DNA from: an uncultured bacterium
GTDB lineage: Bacteria > Spirochaetota > UBA4802 > JAGODF01
Assembly (NCBI GenBank): GCA_937921485.1
Contig: CAKZSV010000050.1
Location: 1-60,109 of the forward strand
Direction of reading: 5' to 3'
Length of the DNA stretch: 60,109 nt
Shown here: piece after piece, positions 8,390-16,582 of the stretch
Position numbering within the stretch: the stretch's first letter is position 1
Layout: the number at the start of each line of letters is the position of its first letter
Notes under the pieces: model-generated
Seen by the model: only the letters and a program-made list of their open reading frames with translations
What the model was told of the DNA's origin: nothing
The model's database searches: none
Translations under genes and position numbers: made by a program

Positions 8390-9727
8390 TCAGTACGCCG
8401 ATTTTTGTTCGGCGAAACCCTTCTTGATGAAACTAAAAAGAAGGTATGTGAAAATTGCAAACAGCAGCGCATACACAATCGCGAACGCTATCAGGCTTGC
8501 AAGAATCTGCCATGCCGGCACAACGACTGAAGCTGCATCAGCCGTGCGGAGAATCCGGTAGATGGCCCAGGGCTGGCGTCCCACCTCAGCGGCAATCCAT
8601 CCGAACTCATTTGCCAGAAGCGGAAGAGGTGCGGCGAAGATGAGCCCCCGGAGATACCATCGCGCGGAATACAGTTTTCCTGTGATAAACAGCAGAATGC
8701 CGATTCCCGAAATTGCCGCAAAAAGCGAGCCGAGCGCAATCATCACATGGTACGACGCATAGGTGAGAAGCACGGGCGGCCATTCGTTTTCGGGAAATTC
8801 GGAAAGGCCGGGAACCTTTGCACTCGCATCAAAATGTATGAGAAAGCTCAATAACCCTGGCACAGCTATTTCCGCATAGGTCTTACGTTCACTCTGCACT
8901 GGAATGCCCGCAAGCGACATTGGCGCCCGCTCTTTTGTTTCCCAGAGTGCCTCGAAAGCGGCCATGCGCTCGGGATTGGTGCGGGCGACCTGCACGGCAT
9001 GCGCATGCCCCGATGCGAATTGCAAAAACGCGCATGCGATGAAAACGCCGAGAGAAATCTGAAGGATCTTTTTCGATTCTTCCATGTGTTTCTGCTTTAA
9101 AAGATACCACGCGGCAATTCCTGCGGCAAAAAGCGTGCCGCTCATCCACCCCGCGATGACGACATGCACAAAGCGGTACATCGTTGATGGATTGAACACT
9201 GCAGCAGAAAAATCGGTGAGCACAAGCCGTGTGAGCTTTCCATCTGTCATCACCTTTTCAAACCCGGCCGGCGTGTGCATCCATGAATTGGCCACGATAA
9301 TCCAGAATCCGGAAAGGTGGGAACCCAGAAACACCAGAAGCGCTGAAAGCCAGTACACTTTTGGTGATACTCTGTCCCTTCCGAAAAATAAAATTCCTAT
9401 GAACACGGACTCAAGAAAAAAGGCAATGACAGCTTCAGCGGCAAGCGGCGCACCGAAGATATCGCCCACGAGGCGGGAATAGTTAGACCAGTTCGTCCCA
9501 AAAGAAAATTCCAGCGTGATTCCCGTGGCAACGCCCATCACGAAGACCAGCGCCATGATTTTTACCAGAAACGCAGAAATTCTCTGATACAGATTTTCTT
9601 TTTTCAGAAGACTGAGCGTTTCGAAGATTAAAATCAAAAGGCCGAGTCCAAACGTGAGCGGAGGAAAGAGAAAATGAAACCCCGCGGTGAATGCGAATTG
9701 AATACGGGACAACAGTACCGGGTCCAT
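8390..9727 (-). CDS. cydA: Cytochrome bd quinol oxidase subunit I
   Basis: The protein has 445 residues and nine or so membrane segments. It begins MDPVLLSRIQFAFTAGFHFLF; H18 matches the axial haem b595 ligand near the N-terminus of CydA. The GRQPWAIYRILRT motif near the quinol site is kept. At 445 residues it belongs to the short-Q-loop class rather than the roughly 520-residue E. coli type. It holds the haems where quinol is oxidised and O2 reduced. A TGAGG site precedes the ATG, which lies 12 bases after the rubredoxin stop. Placing an oxygen scavenger at the head of a peroxide/superoxide operon suggests protection more than energy gain. Confidence 0.97.
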   Translation of the reverse strand: MDPVLLSRIQFAFTAGFHFLFPPLTFGLGLLILIFETLSLLKKENLYQRISAFLVKIMALVFVMGVATGITLEFSFGTNWSNYSRLVGDIFGAPLAAEAVIAFFLESVFIGILFFGRDRVSPKVYWLSALLVFLGSHLSGFWIIVANSWMHTPAGFEKVMTDGKLTRLVLTDFSAAVFNPSTMYRFVHVVIAGWMSGTLFAAGIAAWYLLKQKHMEESKKILQISLGVFIACAFLQFASGHAHAVQVARTNPERMAAFEALWETKERAPMSLAGIPVQSERKTYAEIAVPGLLSFLIHFDASAKVPGLSEFPENEWPPVLLTYASYHVMIALGSLFAAISGIGILLFITGKLYSARWYLRGLIFAAPLPLLANEFGWIAAEVGRQPWAIYRILRTADAASVVVPAWQILASLIAFAIVYALLFAIFTYLLFSFIKKGFAEQKSAY

Positions 9728-9739
9728 AAATGTACCTCA

Positions 9740-9901
9740 TTAATCTTCAGGTTCAAAGGCGCTTTTGTCAACTCCGCACACGGGGCAGACCCAGTCCTCC
9801 GGAATTTTTTCAAACGGGGTGCCGGGCGCGATGCCGGAATCGGGATCGCCTTCCGCCGGATCGTACACATAACTGCATACTGAGCATTTGTACTTTTTCA
9901 T
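9740..9901 (-). CDS. rub: Rubredoxin
   Basis: This gene encodes 53 residues, [15 protein letters not shown]... ending [15 protein letters not shown]. The Fe(Cys)4 ligands are C6 and C9 (CSVC) and C39 and C42 (CPVC), with the usual CX2C...CX2CG spacing and the conserved EDWVCPVCG turn. A GGAGG site lies before the ATG. Rubredoxin is a small cytoplasmic one-electron carrier that supplies desulfoferrodoxin and rubrerythrin, both encoded downstream. It is the first gene of the oxygen-defence run and sits directly behind the candidate promoter and operator at 9915-9960. Confidence 0.96.
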   Translation of the reverse strand: MKKYKCSVCSYVYDPAEGDPDSGIAPGTPFEKIPEDWVCPVCGVDKSAFEPED

Positions 9902-9914
9902 TGATTGCCTCCAT

Positions 9915-9935
9915 GAATAATAATTGTTTTAATTC
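9915..9935 (-). promoter_or_regulatory. Operator-like A/T palindrome upstream of the rubredoxin-cyd operon
   Basis: An imperfect palindrome, GAATAATAATT...AATTC, shares the 11-mer TAATAATTGTT (read as AACAATTATTA on the other strand) with the palindrome in front of the fur-family gene. It overlaps a plausible -10 and precedes the rubredoxin ATG. The A/T-rich inverted form resembles PerR/Fur boxes. Binding is inferred. Confidence 0.55.
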
Positions 9936-9960
9936 TTCTGCGTCATTGCACATAGAACAA
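9932..9960 (-). promoter_or_regulatory. Candidate sigma-70-type promoter for the rubredoxin-to-rubrerythrin operon
   Basis: On the minus strand, TTGTTC (9955-9960) and AAGAAT (9932-9937) are 17 bases apart. They match the consensus boxes only partly (about 4 of 6 for the -10). The position directly upstream of rubredoxin and the overlap with the operator-like palindrome make it plausible, but it is not strong on sequence alone. Confidence 0.4.
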
Positions 9961-9966
9961 TAGATT

Positions 9967-10158
9967 TCAATCTTTAACAGGATAACCGGCATCCTGCAAG
10001 GTTTTTTTTACGGATTCAACTGAAAAATTGCCGGAAACTTCCACGGTTTTATTTGCGACATTAACGTCGATTTGTTCAACCCCTTTGATGCCGGAAAGAG
10101 CGTTTTCGATTCTCATTTTGCAATGATGGCATGATATATTGGGTACCGCGAATACCAT
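9967..10158 (-). CDS. copZ: Heavy-metal-associated (CopZ-like) metallochaperone
   Basis: The protein has 63 residues and a single HMA domain with the beta-alpha-beta-beta-alpha-beta layout. The metal-binding motif is S-C-H-H-C in VPNISCHHCKMRIENAL, where most copper chaperones have (M/H)xCxxC. I use the ATG at 10158, which has an AGGAGG-like site inside the end of the upstream fur gene and lies one base past its stop. The likely role is cytoplasmic Cu(I), or possibly Zn, trafficking. No copper ATPase is nearby. The arrangement with a Fur-family regulator suggests metal- or peroxide-responsive expression. Confidence 0.85.
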   Translation of the reverse strand: MVFAVPNISCHHCKMRIENALSGIKGVEQIDVNVANKTVEVSGNFSVESVKKTLQDAGYPVKD

Positions 10159-10159
10159 A

Positions 10160-10597
10160 TTATTTCTCTTTTGCCTCCTTCGTTTCGCAATCACGGCATG
10201 TGCCGTAAAAATTAATCTGAAAAGATGACGGTTTGAACTGCGCAATTATCTCTTTTGGAAGATTCGGTTTTTTCAGCGGCATCATCACATCGATGATTTT
10301 TCCGCATTTCGTACACAGCGCGTGATGATGAAGCGATGTATCGGGATCGTAGTGAACGCGCTGGCGATCGATGACGAGTTCCTGAATCACCCCAATTCGG
10401 ACCATGGATTTTAAAATATTATACACCGTGGTGTAGGAAATATTAGGATAGTCACGCCTGAGGGCGGCAAAAATATCTTCCGCCGTCGGATGGCTTTTAT
10501 TGCCATCTAAAAGATTGAAAACGGCAAGCCGCTGGGGAGTGATTTTGTGTCCCGCTGCCTTGAAGCGTTCGGTCATGAATTCTGAAAATTTTATCAT
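10160..10597 (-). CDS. perR: Fur-family transcriptional regulator (PerR-like)
   Basis: This 145-residue protein has a winged-helix DNA-binding domain (HKITPQRLAVFNLL, then HPTAEDIFAALRRDYPNISYTTVYNIL). The C-terminal dimerisation half has metal ligands in HHHALCTKCGKI and a second Cys pair, CRDC, for structural zinc. The genomic setting, upstream of rubrerythrin, desulfoferrodoxin and cytochrome bd, favours a peroxide sensor (PerR) over an iron regulator. Fur, PerR and Zur cannot be separated with certainty by sequence. A palindrome in its own promoter suggests autoregulation. No strong ribosome binding site precedes the first ATG; an ATG at residue 8 is an alternative. Confidence 0.88.
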   Translation of the reverse strand: MIKFSEFMTERFKAAGHKITPQRLAVFNLLDGNKSHPTAEDIFAALRRDYPNISYTTVYNILKSMVRIGVIQELVIDRQRVHYDPDTSLHHHALCTKCGKIIDVMMPLKKPNLPKEIIAQFKPSSFQINFYGTCRDCETKEAKEK

Positions 10598-10611
10598 AGT
10601 AATTAATTCAA

Positions 10612-10624
10612 AATAACAATTATT
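10612..10624 (-). promoter_or_regulatory. Operator-like palindrome in front of the fur/perR gene
   Basis: AATAACAATTATT is a perfect inverted repeat with 5-bp arms and a 3-bp centre, placed just downstream of the predicted -10. It shares AACAATTATTA with the site before rubredoxin. This is a good candidate for an autoregulatory PerR/Fur box. Confidence 0.6.
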
Positions 10625-10625
10625 A

Positions 10626-10654
10626 CAAATAAATATTTATAGCGAATTTGTCAA
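10626..10654 (-). promoter_or_regulatory. Promoter of the fur/perR-copZ operon
   Basis: On the minus strand a perfect -35 TTGACA (10649-10654) is followed after 17 bases by TATTTG (10626-10631) as -10. The spacing and the -35 box are ideal; the -10 is weak, as is common for regulated promoters. Confidence 0.6.
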
Positions 10655-10717
10655 GTGATTTTTTTTGAACTCCGGGCGTTCGGATTCGTCAAATGAGCAT
10701 TTTGAATTCAGCTTTGG

Positions 10718-11185
10718 CTATGAGATGTTTTCTTCAATAAAGGTTGTAAAATTTTTCAGGTCGTCCAAAAACAAAAGATGATGCTCTATCAATTTCCTTT
10801 TTAGAATACCGATTTTTTCGCTATCAATTATATACCCATATGCATGTCTGAAAACATGACGGAAACCGCGCAGCTCGTCGAAAAAATTAAAGATTTTATT
10901 TGATAAAAGCTTTGGGCGTATGCCCGGAATATCGATTGTCATTCGTTTAAGAATTTCCCTATGGTATTTTGATGTGTCGTCCACTTTATTTTCAAAAGTA
11001 CGAGCAATTTCGATAAAGATATCTTCCACTGCACAATAGTAATTGTGCATCAAGTAACCGGTATATACCAGGTCTTTTTTATCGTTTATGATCTGTTCCT
11101 TTATTTCATTATATATTTCAATAATGTTATTTCTCTGGCTGCTAATATAGCCGGCGAGAAGCAGCAGATTTTCTTTATTTTTCAT
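10718..11185 (-). CDS. hepT: HepT-like HEPN toxin (putative ribonuclease)
   Basis: This 155-residue, mostly helical protein carries the HEPN catalytic signature RX4HXY at R109-H114-Y116 (RHVFRHAY). In HepT toxins this is the RNase active site, and its tyrosine is the residue that the partner modifies with AMP. The gene overlaps the 3' end of the nucleotidyltransferase gene by 11 bases, the typical antitoxin-first arrangement. It would cut RNA when not neutralised. The catalytic residues look intact. Function is inferred from the pair and the motif. Confidence 0.85.
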   Translation of the reverse strand: MKNKENLLLLAGYISSQRNNIIEIYNEIKEQIINDKKDLVYTGYLMHNYYCAVEDIFIEIARTFENKVDDTSKYHREILKRMTIDIPGIRPKLLSNKIFNFFDELRGFRHVFRHAYGYIIDSEKIGILKRKLIEHHLLFLDDLKNFTTFIEENIS

Positions 11186-11525
11186 AGATCAACAAACCTC
11201 TTTCTCTAATGTTTTTTGCAAAAGAGCATTTTTCTATTTCAATTAAATCAACATTTCTTTGAAGGAGTTCTTCAAGTTCACACATGGTACGGAAATAATC
11301 TTCATTTAAGTTTTCAACAGCGATATCTATATCGGAGTTATCACCAAAATGCAAAGGTTGTAGTACTGATCCGACTAAATACGCTCTGGAAACCATCTTT
11401 TTTTTAAAATACTTCTTAATGGAAGGAATTATGTTTTTCAGCAATTCTTCACGTTTCTTTTCAATGGAGAGTTGTTTTTCTTCATTGATTTTTATCCACA
11501 GTTTTATGTCGTGGGAAGATTTCAT
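11175..11525 (-). CDS. mntA: MntA-like minimal nucleotidyltransferase antitoxin
   Basis: The protein has 116 residues. The nucleotidyltransferase active-site motif is G52-S53 ... D65-x-D67 (VGSVLQPLHFGDNSDIDIAV), with a charged, helical N-terminal extension of about 45 residues. MNT proteins of this class transfer AMP to the paired HEPN toxin and silence it. The gene overlaps the HEPN gene, and the repeat element copy B lies about 110 bases upstream. The start is the ATG at 11525; only a weak GGGTAA precedes it. The third catalytic acid is not obvious by eye. Confidence 0.85.
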   Translation of the reverse strand: MKSSHDIKLWIKINEEKQLSIEKKREELLKNIIPSIKKYFKKKMVSRAYLVGSVLQPLHFGDNSDIDIAVENLNEDYFRTMCELEELLQRNVDLIEIEKCSFAKNIRERGLLIYEK

Positions 11526-11630
11526 ATTGTTTACCCATTAAAGAAATATTATGCGTGTATGCTGATAAAGTATTCATATAATTTCAGCTTGTCAACATGT
11601 AAATACGAATTTTAAAGAAATTCAGAGCGA

Positions 11631-11748
11631 TTATGGGCACATCTAAAAACCGCTTACATCCTTAAAATTAGTATCAAAAGAAAGCGGTTTTTGCCTATAT
11701 ATTGCGCCCACAAGGGAACATCATTATAAATGGTTTTTAGAAGTTCCA
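11631..11748. repeat. MITE-like inverted-repeat element, copy B
   Basis: About 114 bp run from GGGCAC to GTTCCA. The reverse complement matches copy A at roughly four bases in five, including the inner AAACCGCTTTC...AAGCGGTTT hairpin and the flanking TTAT. The end repeats GGGCACATCTAAAAACC and TGGAACTTCTAAAAACC are imperfect inverted copies of one another. The element abuts the stop codon of the exported-protein gene (ends at 11749) and sits upstream of mntA. There is no coding capacity. Confidence 0.8.
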
Positions 11749-12306
11749 TTATTTTTTTATAATTGCTTCAAGCACTTTGCAGTGTACGGTCACAATGTTT
11801 TCCTTCGGGCTGTACGAAAATGATTTGCCGTCGCCATAGCGAAATGGAATCGCGATAACAGTGCCGGCGAAATCCCTGCCATGGGGCAATGATTTCAACT
11901 GAGATGCCGTTTGTATGTCGGTAAAGTCTCCGGGTGCTATTCCAGCAATATGATTGTCCCTGGTATAATAACGAAAGATGACAAACGGGAGTTCATATTC
12001 AATGCCCGCATCAGTTCTTCCTTTTTTCCGAATCTCTTTTCCTTTGAAGATAAGGGATTGCGTTTGGCCGGAATATTTCTGAAAATAAAGGGCATTATGC
12101 TCTCCGATGATTTTTCCAGCCGGAAATTCTTTGTTTAAAATTGTAAATGCTTCCTTGCGAAGCTGCTGAACACAAATGGGGCATGTTTCAACAAGGCTTT
12201 CGCCGAGCTTGTGCAGGGCTTCTTCAACTGGAGATTGTGCGCGCTGCTGTGCGGAAGCGCATTGTAAACATAATGCGACGAGTAAAACCGAAATTGTCTT
12301 ATGCAT
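11749..12306 (-). CDS. Exported protein of unknown function
   Basis: I start this at the ATG at 12306, which follows AAAGGA and lies one base past the stop of the hydrolase gene; a longer upstream frame would run into that gene. The 185-residue product begins with a signal peptide (MHKTISVLLVALCLQCASA, cleavage expected after ASA). A Cys pair, CPIC, near residue 40 could form a disulfide or bind metal. The rest is a mixed alpha/beta region with no family I recognise. It is translationally close to the alpha/beta hydrolase, so the two may act together in the periplasm. Confidence 0.7.
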   Translation of the reverse strand: MHKTISVLLVALCLQCASAQQRAQSPVEEALHKLGESLVETCPICVQQLRKEAFTILNKEFPAGKIIGEHNALYFQKYSGQTQSLIFKGKEIRKKGRTDAGIEYELPFVIFRYYTRDNHIAGIAPGDFTDIQTASQLKSLPHGRDFAGTVIAIPFRYGDGKSFSYSPKENIVTVHCKVLEAIIKK

Positions 12307-12307
12307 A

Positions 12308-13117
12308 TCATTGTTCCTTTGAAATATAATCGTTGATGAAGCAGTCGAGTGCTTTGCGATAGACGTTGATGCTTTGCATAAATCCGGTGTTATGGCCGCC
12401 GCTGAGTTCAACAAATCGTTTGGGTTCGTGCGCCGCTTTATACAATGTTTCAGCGTGGGAAAATGGAATTGTTTCATCTTCGCGGCTGTGCATAATGAGA
12501 ACTGGAATGTGAATCTTTTGAATATGGTCTATCGTGGAATAGCGATAAGTGAGAATCGGATAGAGAAGCACGAATCCCGCACAATAATCCCGTGCAAGCG
12601 CGCGTGTTGAAACAAATGTCGATTCGAGCACAAGCATCTTCGCCTGTTTTTTCGATGCGAGCTGTGCTGCGATTGCTCCGCCCAATGAACGGCCGTGTAC
12701 GATGATGCGCTGCGGTGAAATTTCCATCGTCTGTACAAGATAGTGCCAGGCCCCTTCGGCGTCGCTGTAGGTCCCCGTTTCGCTTGGGGAGCCTTCGCTT
12801 TTTCCATAACCGCGGTAATCGAAGATGAACACGTCGAGATTAAGATTGTGCAGCATTTCTATGGTTTTCAACCGGTGGGAAATATTGCCGGCGTTGCCGT
12901 GACAGAAGAGAACCAATGCGCGGCTTCCTTCTTTTGGAATAAACCATCCGTGTAGCATGGTGCCGTCTGTGGCGGGGAAAAGCACATCGTCGAATTCAAG
13001 ATTGAGTGCAGATGGGGTGGCAATAAGCGCGCGTTCGGGATGATAGATGATATCGCCCTGGCAGAATACGTTTGAAAAAGCAAAGAGAATGAGTACGCTG
13101 TGGTATACGTATTTCAT
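12308..13117 (-). CDS. Exported alpha/beta hydrolase (Bem46/ABHD13-like)
   Basis: This 269-residue protein starts with a signal peptide (about residues 1-19, ending NVFC). The alpha/beta hydrolase core shows the oxyanion HGNAGN motif, DYRGYGKSEG, the nucleophile elbow G-R-S-L-G-G, the acidic residue in HSREDETIP, and the catalytic histidine in SGGHNTGF. The triad is complete and the family resembles Bem46-type esterases/peptidases. The substrate is unknown. The Cys at the signal end could also make it a lipoprotein. The next gene starts one base after its stop, suggesting one transcript. Confidence 0.88.
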   Translation of the reverse strand: MKYVYHSVLILFAFSNVFCQGDIIYHPERALIATPSALNLEFDDVLFPATDGTMLHGWFIPKEGSRALVLFCHGNAGNISHRLKTIEMLHNLNLDVFIFDYRGYGKSEGSPSETGTYSDAEGAWHYLVQTMEISPQRIIVHGRSLGGAIAAQLASKKQAKMLVLESTFVSTRALARDYCAGFVLLYPILTYRYSTIDHIQKIHIPVLIMHSREDETIPFSHAETLYKAAHEPKRFVELSGGHNTGFMQSINVYRKALDCFINDYISKEQ

Positions 13118-13315
13118 ATGATCATAAAAAAACCAATGATATCACGAATGAATACATAATGACTATTAAGGACATCATTTTAAAATTCATTCTGTAGAAT
13201 ATTAATGTTTAGATGTTGCCATTAATACGTCAACCACGTTTCTGTGGACAGCGGAGGCATACGCATCCCTGCCTGCCGGGTCCGGTCGTGGGTATCTGGA
13301 TATTTTTAATGTTTT

Positions 13316-13801
13316 TTAACGGGCGAACTCAGCAGCTAATAGCGCTGGATCGCAGGGCAGTCCCCACCAGATGTGAAAAACCGTCGCTTCTTCTATACAT
13401 TTATCGTAAATTGCACAGTTTTTGTAGGGATAAGAATCCACTTCCTCATCATACGCGCCGCTTTCAATGCGTTCCACAAGCTCCGGCAAGTAGGTTAGCA
13501 CCGCAATCGCAATCACATGCGAAATCGACCTTCGGAAAAACCTCCGCATATCATTAAAATAATCATATTCCCGTTCAAGGAATTTTACTTTCACGCGGAA
13601 CTTTGGTATCGGCATACCCTTTTCGTCCAACCGCTTCTGGTATGCAATCCTCCCATGCTCCCTTTCGTACTTTGCGTGATGCCGCATTGCGCAGCGCATC
13701 ACCGCGATGATGAGATCAATCATCGTCCAGCCGGTTCGCTTCTCGGCGTCTTTGAGCATCATCAACACTTCTTTCGTCATCATATAGGACGTTTTTATCA
13801 T
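13316..13801 (-). CDS. Hypothetical protein
   Basis: The product has 161 residues and no signal peptide or membrane segment. It is preceded by an excellent AGGAGG site. The N-terminal 50 residues (KEVLMMLKDAEKRTGWTMIDLIIAVMRCAMR) read as helices with a possible ribbon-helix-helix-like pattern, followed by a basic stretch and a second helical part (FRRSISHVIAIAVLTYL). The C-terminus contains the segment YKNCAIYDKCI. I recognise no family. The gene stands alone between the hydrolase and DUF4105 genes. Confidence 0.65.
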   Translation of the reverse strand: MIKTSYMMTKEVLMMLKDAEKRTGWTMIDLIIAVMRCAMRHHAKYEREHGRIAYQKRLDEKGMPIPKFRVKVKFLEREYDYFNDMRRFFRRSISHVIAIAVLTYLPELVERIESGAYDEEVDSYPYKNCAIYDKCIEEATVFHIWWGLPCDPALLAAEFAR

Positions 13802-13925
13802 GGCTTAACCTCCTGTATAGCAGATTAAACAGCCCTATATATGTATAGTATTTTTGCAAGTAAAAAATTTCATTTATATAGATTAAAAACCTTTGATCTG
13901 CATGCTTATGTTTTTTTATCCCAAA

Positions 13926-15887
13926 TCAGAAATACGCATTACACCCTGCGGTTCCATCAAACATACCCGTGCGTTTTTCGAAATCGCTGCTTCCGGCAAG
14001 ATTATATTTTCCCTCAATCATGAAATTGAAGTTGCGGGTGATAGTGATACGCAGTCCCACGCCTGCTGAGACTTCGTGGTGGTTTGTTTGAAGAATGTGA
14101 TACATATCTCTTGCATAAAAATGAACTCTAATATTTTGTGTTAATTTAGTAAGTGTCCCAGCAGAAACCCCTCCTGCAACAAAATAGTGGCGTTCTATGT
14201 TTTTTCCAAAGCCGAAATCCATCTCGCCGAGCAAATACATTATTCCCAATGGTGTATACCGCGCAAATCCTCTTCCGGGGTTCATAAATGCAACAAGGGG
14301 AGAATTATTTGTGTCTAGAAATAATCGTCGAAAGCCAGTTGATATTTTCCATGAGACAGCCCTGATAAAATCATCATTTGGAGTAAGCGAAATCAGATCA
14401 ATTATGTCCCAGCGCTGGAGTAGAATTTTTTTTTCATCATTATAATAGCGAAAAGAAAAATCGCTAAATACGATTTGTCCACCTTCAATATAGCCATCAT
14501 CGGGGTCAAGTATAGTGTGATAGGCAGGGCGTAAGCGTATTTCCTGGTAGAATGTTTTTTTTGCAACACCGCAACCCAAAAAGAACCGAGCAGAATTATG
14601 ACCACTTTCAGGTACTGCCGGAACTTGAATGGAAAATGCTTCATTAGGTGAATCTATTTTACTGCGAACTTGCAAAATCTGAATAAGTTGAGAACTATAT
14701 TCTTCTTTTGCAATTTTTTCATCTGAATATTGGTATCGAATGTATTCCGTTATGAGGTCTGCTATTTGTGCTTTTTCAGAGTTTGGAACAGATGCTTCTA
14801 ATAAATCAGATGGATTTTTCTTTTTATTAATAATCTCCCTTGCAATTTTTTTACCTTCATAACTTAAGATTTTTGAAAGATGACGAATTTTTGTAACACG
14901 CGATGGGCGAAAATCTGTTCCTTCTATCAATTTTTTTTCTTTAATAGTTCTTATGGTATCAATCGGAATTACCCAGGTAGGTATTTTTGTGTAAAAGTGG
15001 TCACTTAGTTTTAGCGAGGGGCGTGCGATATCTAAAAGAAATAAAATATTGTACGAGCAATTTTCATCGAAAAAATAATAATGTGAATACACGTTCTCAA
15101 GTTCAAGTATGTGATAGAGCATTTTCCTAACTTCTTTTTCGGTAAAGTTGAGGCGATACTCCCAAATGTCGCGTTGGTCGAAATCATTGTATTCCTGAAC
15201 TTTAGCATAGTAAGGGAGAATGTTGTAATAGCCGTTGTAAAGACCAAATATTCCTTTGATTGCCAATGCTATCATCCAATTCTCCTGCGTATGTGCTGAA
15301 TAATCAATTGCATGAGCCAAAAGCTTGCTTCGGTTTGCCGTTTCGATTGAAAGCAATGTGTGCCCAAACATTGATGCGGGACTGTTTATGTTGGACGCGG
15401 GGAAAACGAGTGTTGCTGTTTTCGGAGATATTTTATCTATAAACTCCTCTATTTCAGCGCATCCTTTGACGGGAAGTTTCGCTTCGTCGAATGCAAGCAT
15501 TTCCTTCAGCCACTGGTAGCGCGCGCTGAAGCGGCAGACGGGATGCTTTTCTCCCGGATGCGGCGGTGAAAGAATCGCTTTGATGGTCGCGTGAAGTTCC
15601 GCCTTGGGATTTCTTTTCCCTTCAGGAGAAACAAAGAATTTCGGATCATCGATGAGGCTTCGGGTGCCGAAAAGCGTCTCCTTGTAGTGGACGAGCGCGC
15701 GCCAGGCTTCGTGATTATGAAGCGCAAGTTCATCAGAGCGCCGTATGAGAGAAGCGCAATAATCAGTGCCTTCTTCTGCCCCTGTGATAACGCTACTGAA
15801 GAAAGTAGTGACTAATAAGGCAAATATAAAAAAAGATACGGGCAGAGAAATATACCCGTATCTTCTTGCTTCATGTTGAAAGCGCAC
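13926..15887 (-). CDS. DUF4105 family envelope protein
   Basis: This 653-residue protein has an N-terminal signal/anchor (about 13-35). The region around 150-320 has the DUF4105 pattern: LVFPASNINSPASMFGHTLL, a tyrosine-rich stretch (YNGYYNILPYY), DIWEYRLNF, and the FFDENCSYNILFLLD motif, whose Cys and His residues resemble a papain-like active site. The C-terminal 200 residues look like beta strands of an outer-membrane or periplasmic domain. It starts with GTG (15887), seven bases after the DUF3015 stop. The two are probably co-expressed; they are often neighbours in other genomes, as far as I recall. The biochemical role is unknown. Confidence 0.85.
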   Translation of the reverse strand: MRFQHEARRYGYISLPVSFFIFALLVTTFFSSVITGAEEGTDYCASLIRRSDELALHNHEAWRALVHYKETLFGTRSLIDDPKFFVSPEGKRNPKAELHATIKAILSPPHPGEKHPVCRFSARYQWLKEMLAFDEAKLPVKGCAEIEEFIDKISPKTATLVFPASNINSPASMFGHTLLSIETANRSKLLAHAIDYSAHTQENWMIALAIKGIFGLYNGYYNILPYYAKVQEYNDFDQRDIWEYRLNFTEKEVRKMLYHILELENVYSHYYFFDENCSYNILFLLDIARPSLKLSDHFYTKIPTWVIPIDTIRTIKEKKLIEGTDFRPSRVTKIRHLSKILSYEGKKIAREIINKKKNPSDLLEASVPNSEKAQIADLITEYIRYQYSDEKIAKEEYSSQLIQILQVRSKIDSPNEAFSIQVPAVPESGHNSARFFLGCGVAKKTFYQEIRLRPAYHTILDPDDGYIEGGQIVFSDFSFRYYNDEKKILLQRWDIIDLISLTPNDDFIRAVSWKISTGFRRLFLDTNNSPLVAFMNPGRGFARYTPLGIMYLLGEMDFGFGKNIERHYFVAGGVSAGTLTKLTQNIRVHFYARDMYHILQTNHHEVSAGVGLRITITRNFNFMIEGKYNLAGSSDFEKRTGMFDGTAGCNAYF

Positions 15888-15893
15888 GGACGA

Positions 15894-16358
15894 TTAGCTT
15901 GAGTGAAGAACTGTTTCGATGTTTCGGATCACTTCGTCATGCGTAACATTGGGTGAAGTGAAAATCCGCGAGAAGTTTCTCTGAAGCTTTGAATAGAAAG
16001 CCGCGCGGTCGCCTTCGCGAACGTCCATGAGAACTGCGAACGTGCTTAAGTATTCGCCGCTTCCGCGTGCAATGTCGATTGCCAGATTGTCAAGGTTTTC
16101 CGATACGAAGATGTTGATCCTTTCGTTGGAAGCGATGCCTGAAAAACGCTGGCAGTTCGAGGTGCCGGAAGTAATACCAAAATACTGAGTATAGGTAGAT
16201 TGGTTTGTGGTGGCTGCTAAAGTTTGAGAAAGAAGTCCGCTTTTACCCTGGAAAATGACCGAGCCAAGGCCGCAGCCGGTGTTGGACTGGTTTGCGAACG
16301 CTTCGGTAAATGCGAATGCCGTCGCGAAAACTGTGAGAACGATTAAAAGCTTCTTCAC
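15894..16358 (-). CDS. DUF3015 family exported protein
   Basis: The 154-residue product begins with a clear signal peptide (MKKLLIVLTVFATAFAFTEAFA). The mature part has the DUF3015 hallmarks GCGLGSVIF, SQTLAATTNQ and FGITSGTSNC, with two conserved cysteines that could form a disulfide. The start codon is GTG with GGAGG six bases ahead. It precedes the DUF4105 gene. It is probably periplasmic; the function is unknown. Confidence 0.9.
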   Translation of the reverse strand: MKKLLIVLTVFATAFAFTEAFANQSNTGCGLGSVIFQGKSGLLSQTLAATTNQSTYTQYFGITSGTSNCQRFSGIASNERINIFVSENLDNLAIDIARGSGEYLSTFAVLMDVREGDRAAFYSKLQRNFSRIFTSPNVTHDEVIRNIETVLHSS

Positions 16359-16582
16359 GTCGTACCTCCTGATGTTTAGTGGTTTTTGAATAATTTTTTT
16401 TGAAGCATCAAAACTTGATGGCAGCTTTAATTGAAAGTCAAGAAATTTTTTTTGTAAGGAAAAAATTTTTTATCTTTGCGATTTTGTGTATATTACGGCA
16501 TAATGATTTTTAGTTGATTGTGTTGGCCAATTATATGCCGTCATTCGAACGATAAAATCATGACCGACTGGACGAATTTTGT

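Noticed and set aside
13118..13315. Possible small gene between the hydrolase and the 161-residue hypothetical
   Set aside because: No frame with start, ribosome site and credible composition; the open plus-strand frame crosses into the antisense of the next gene.
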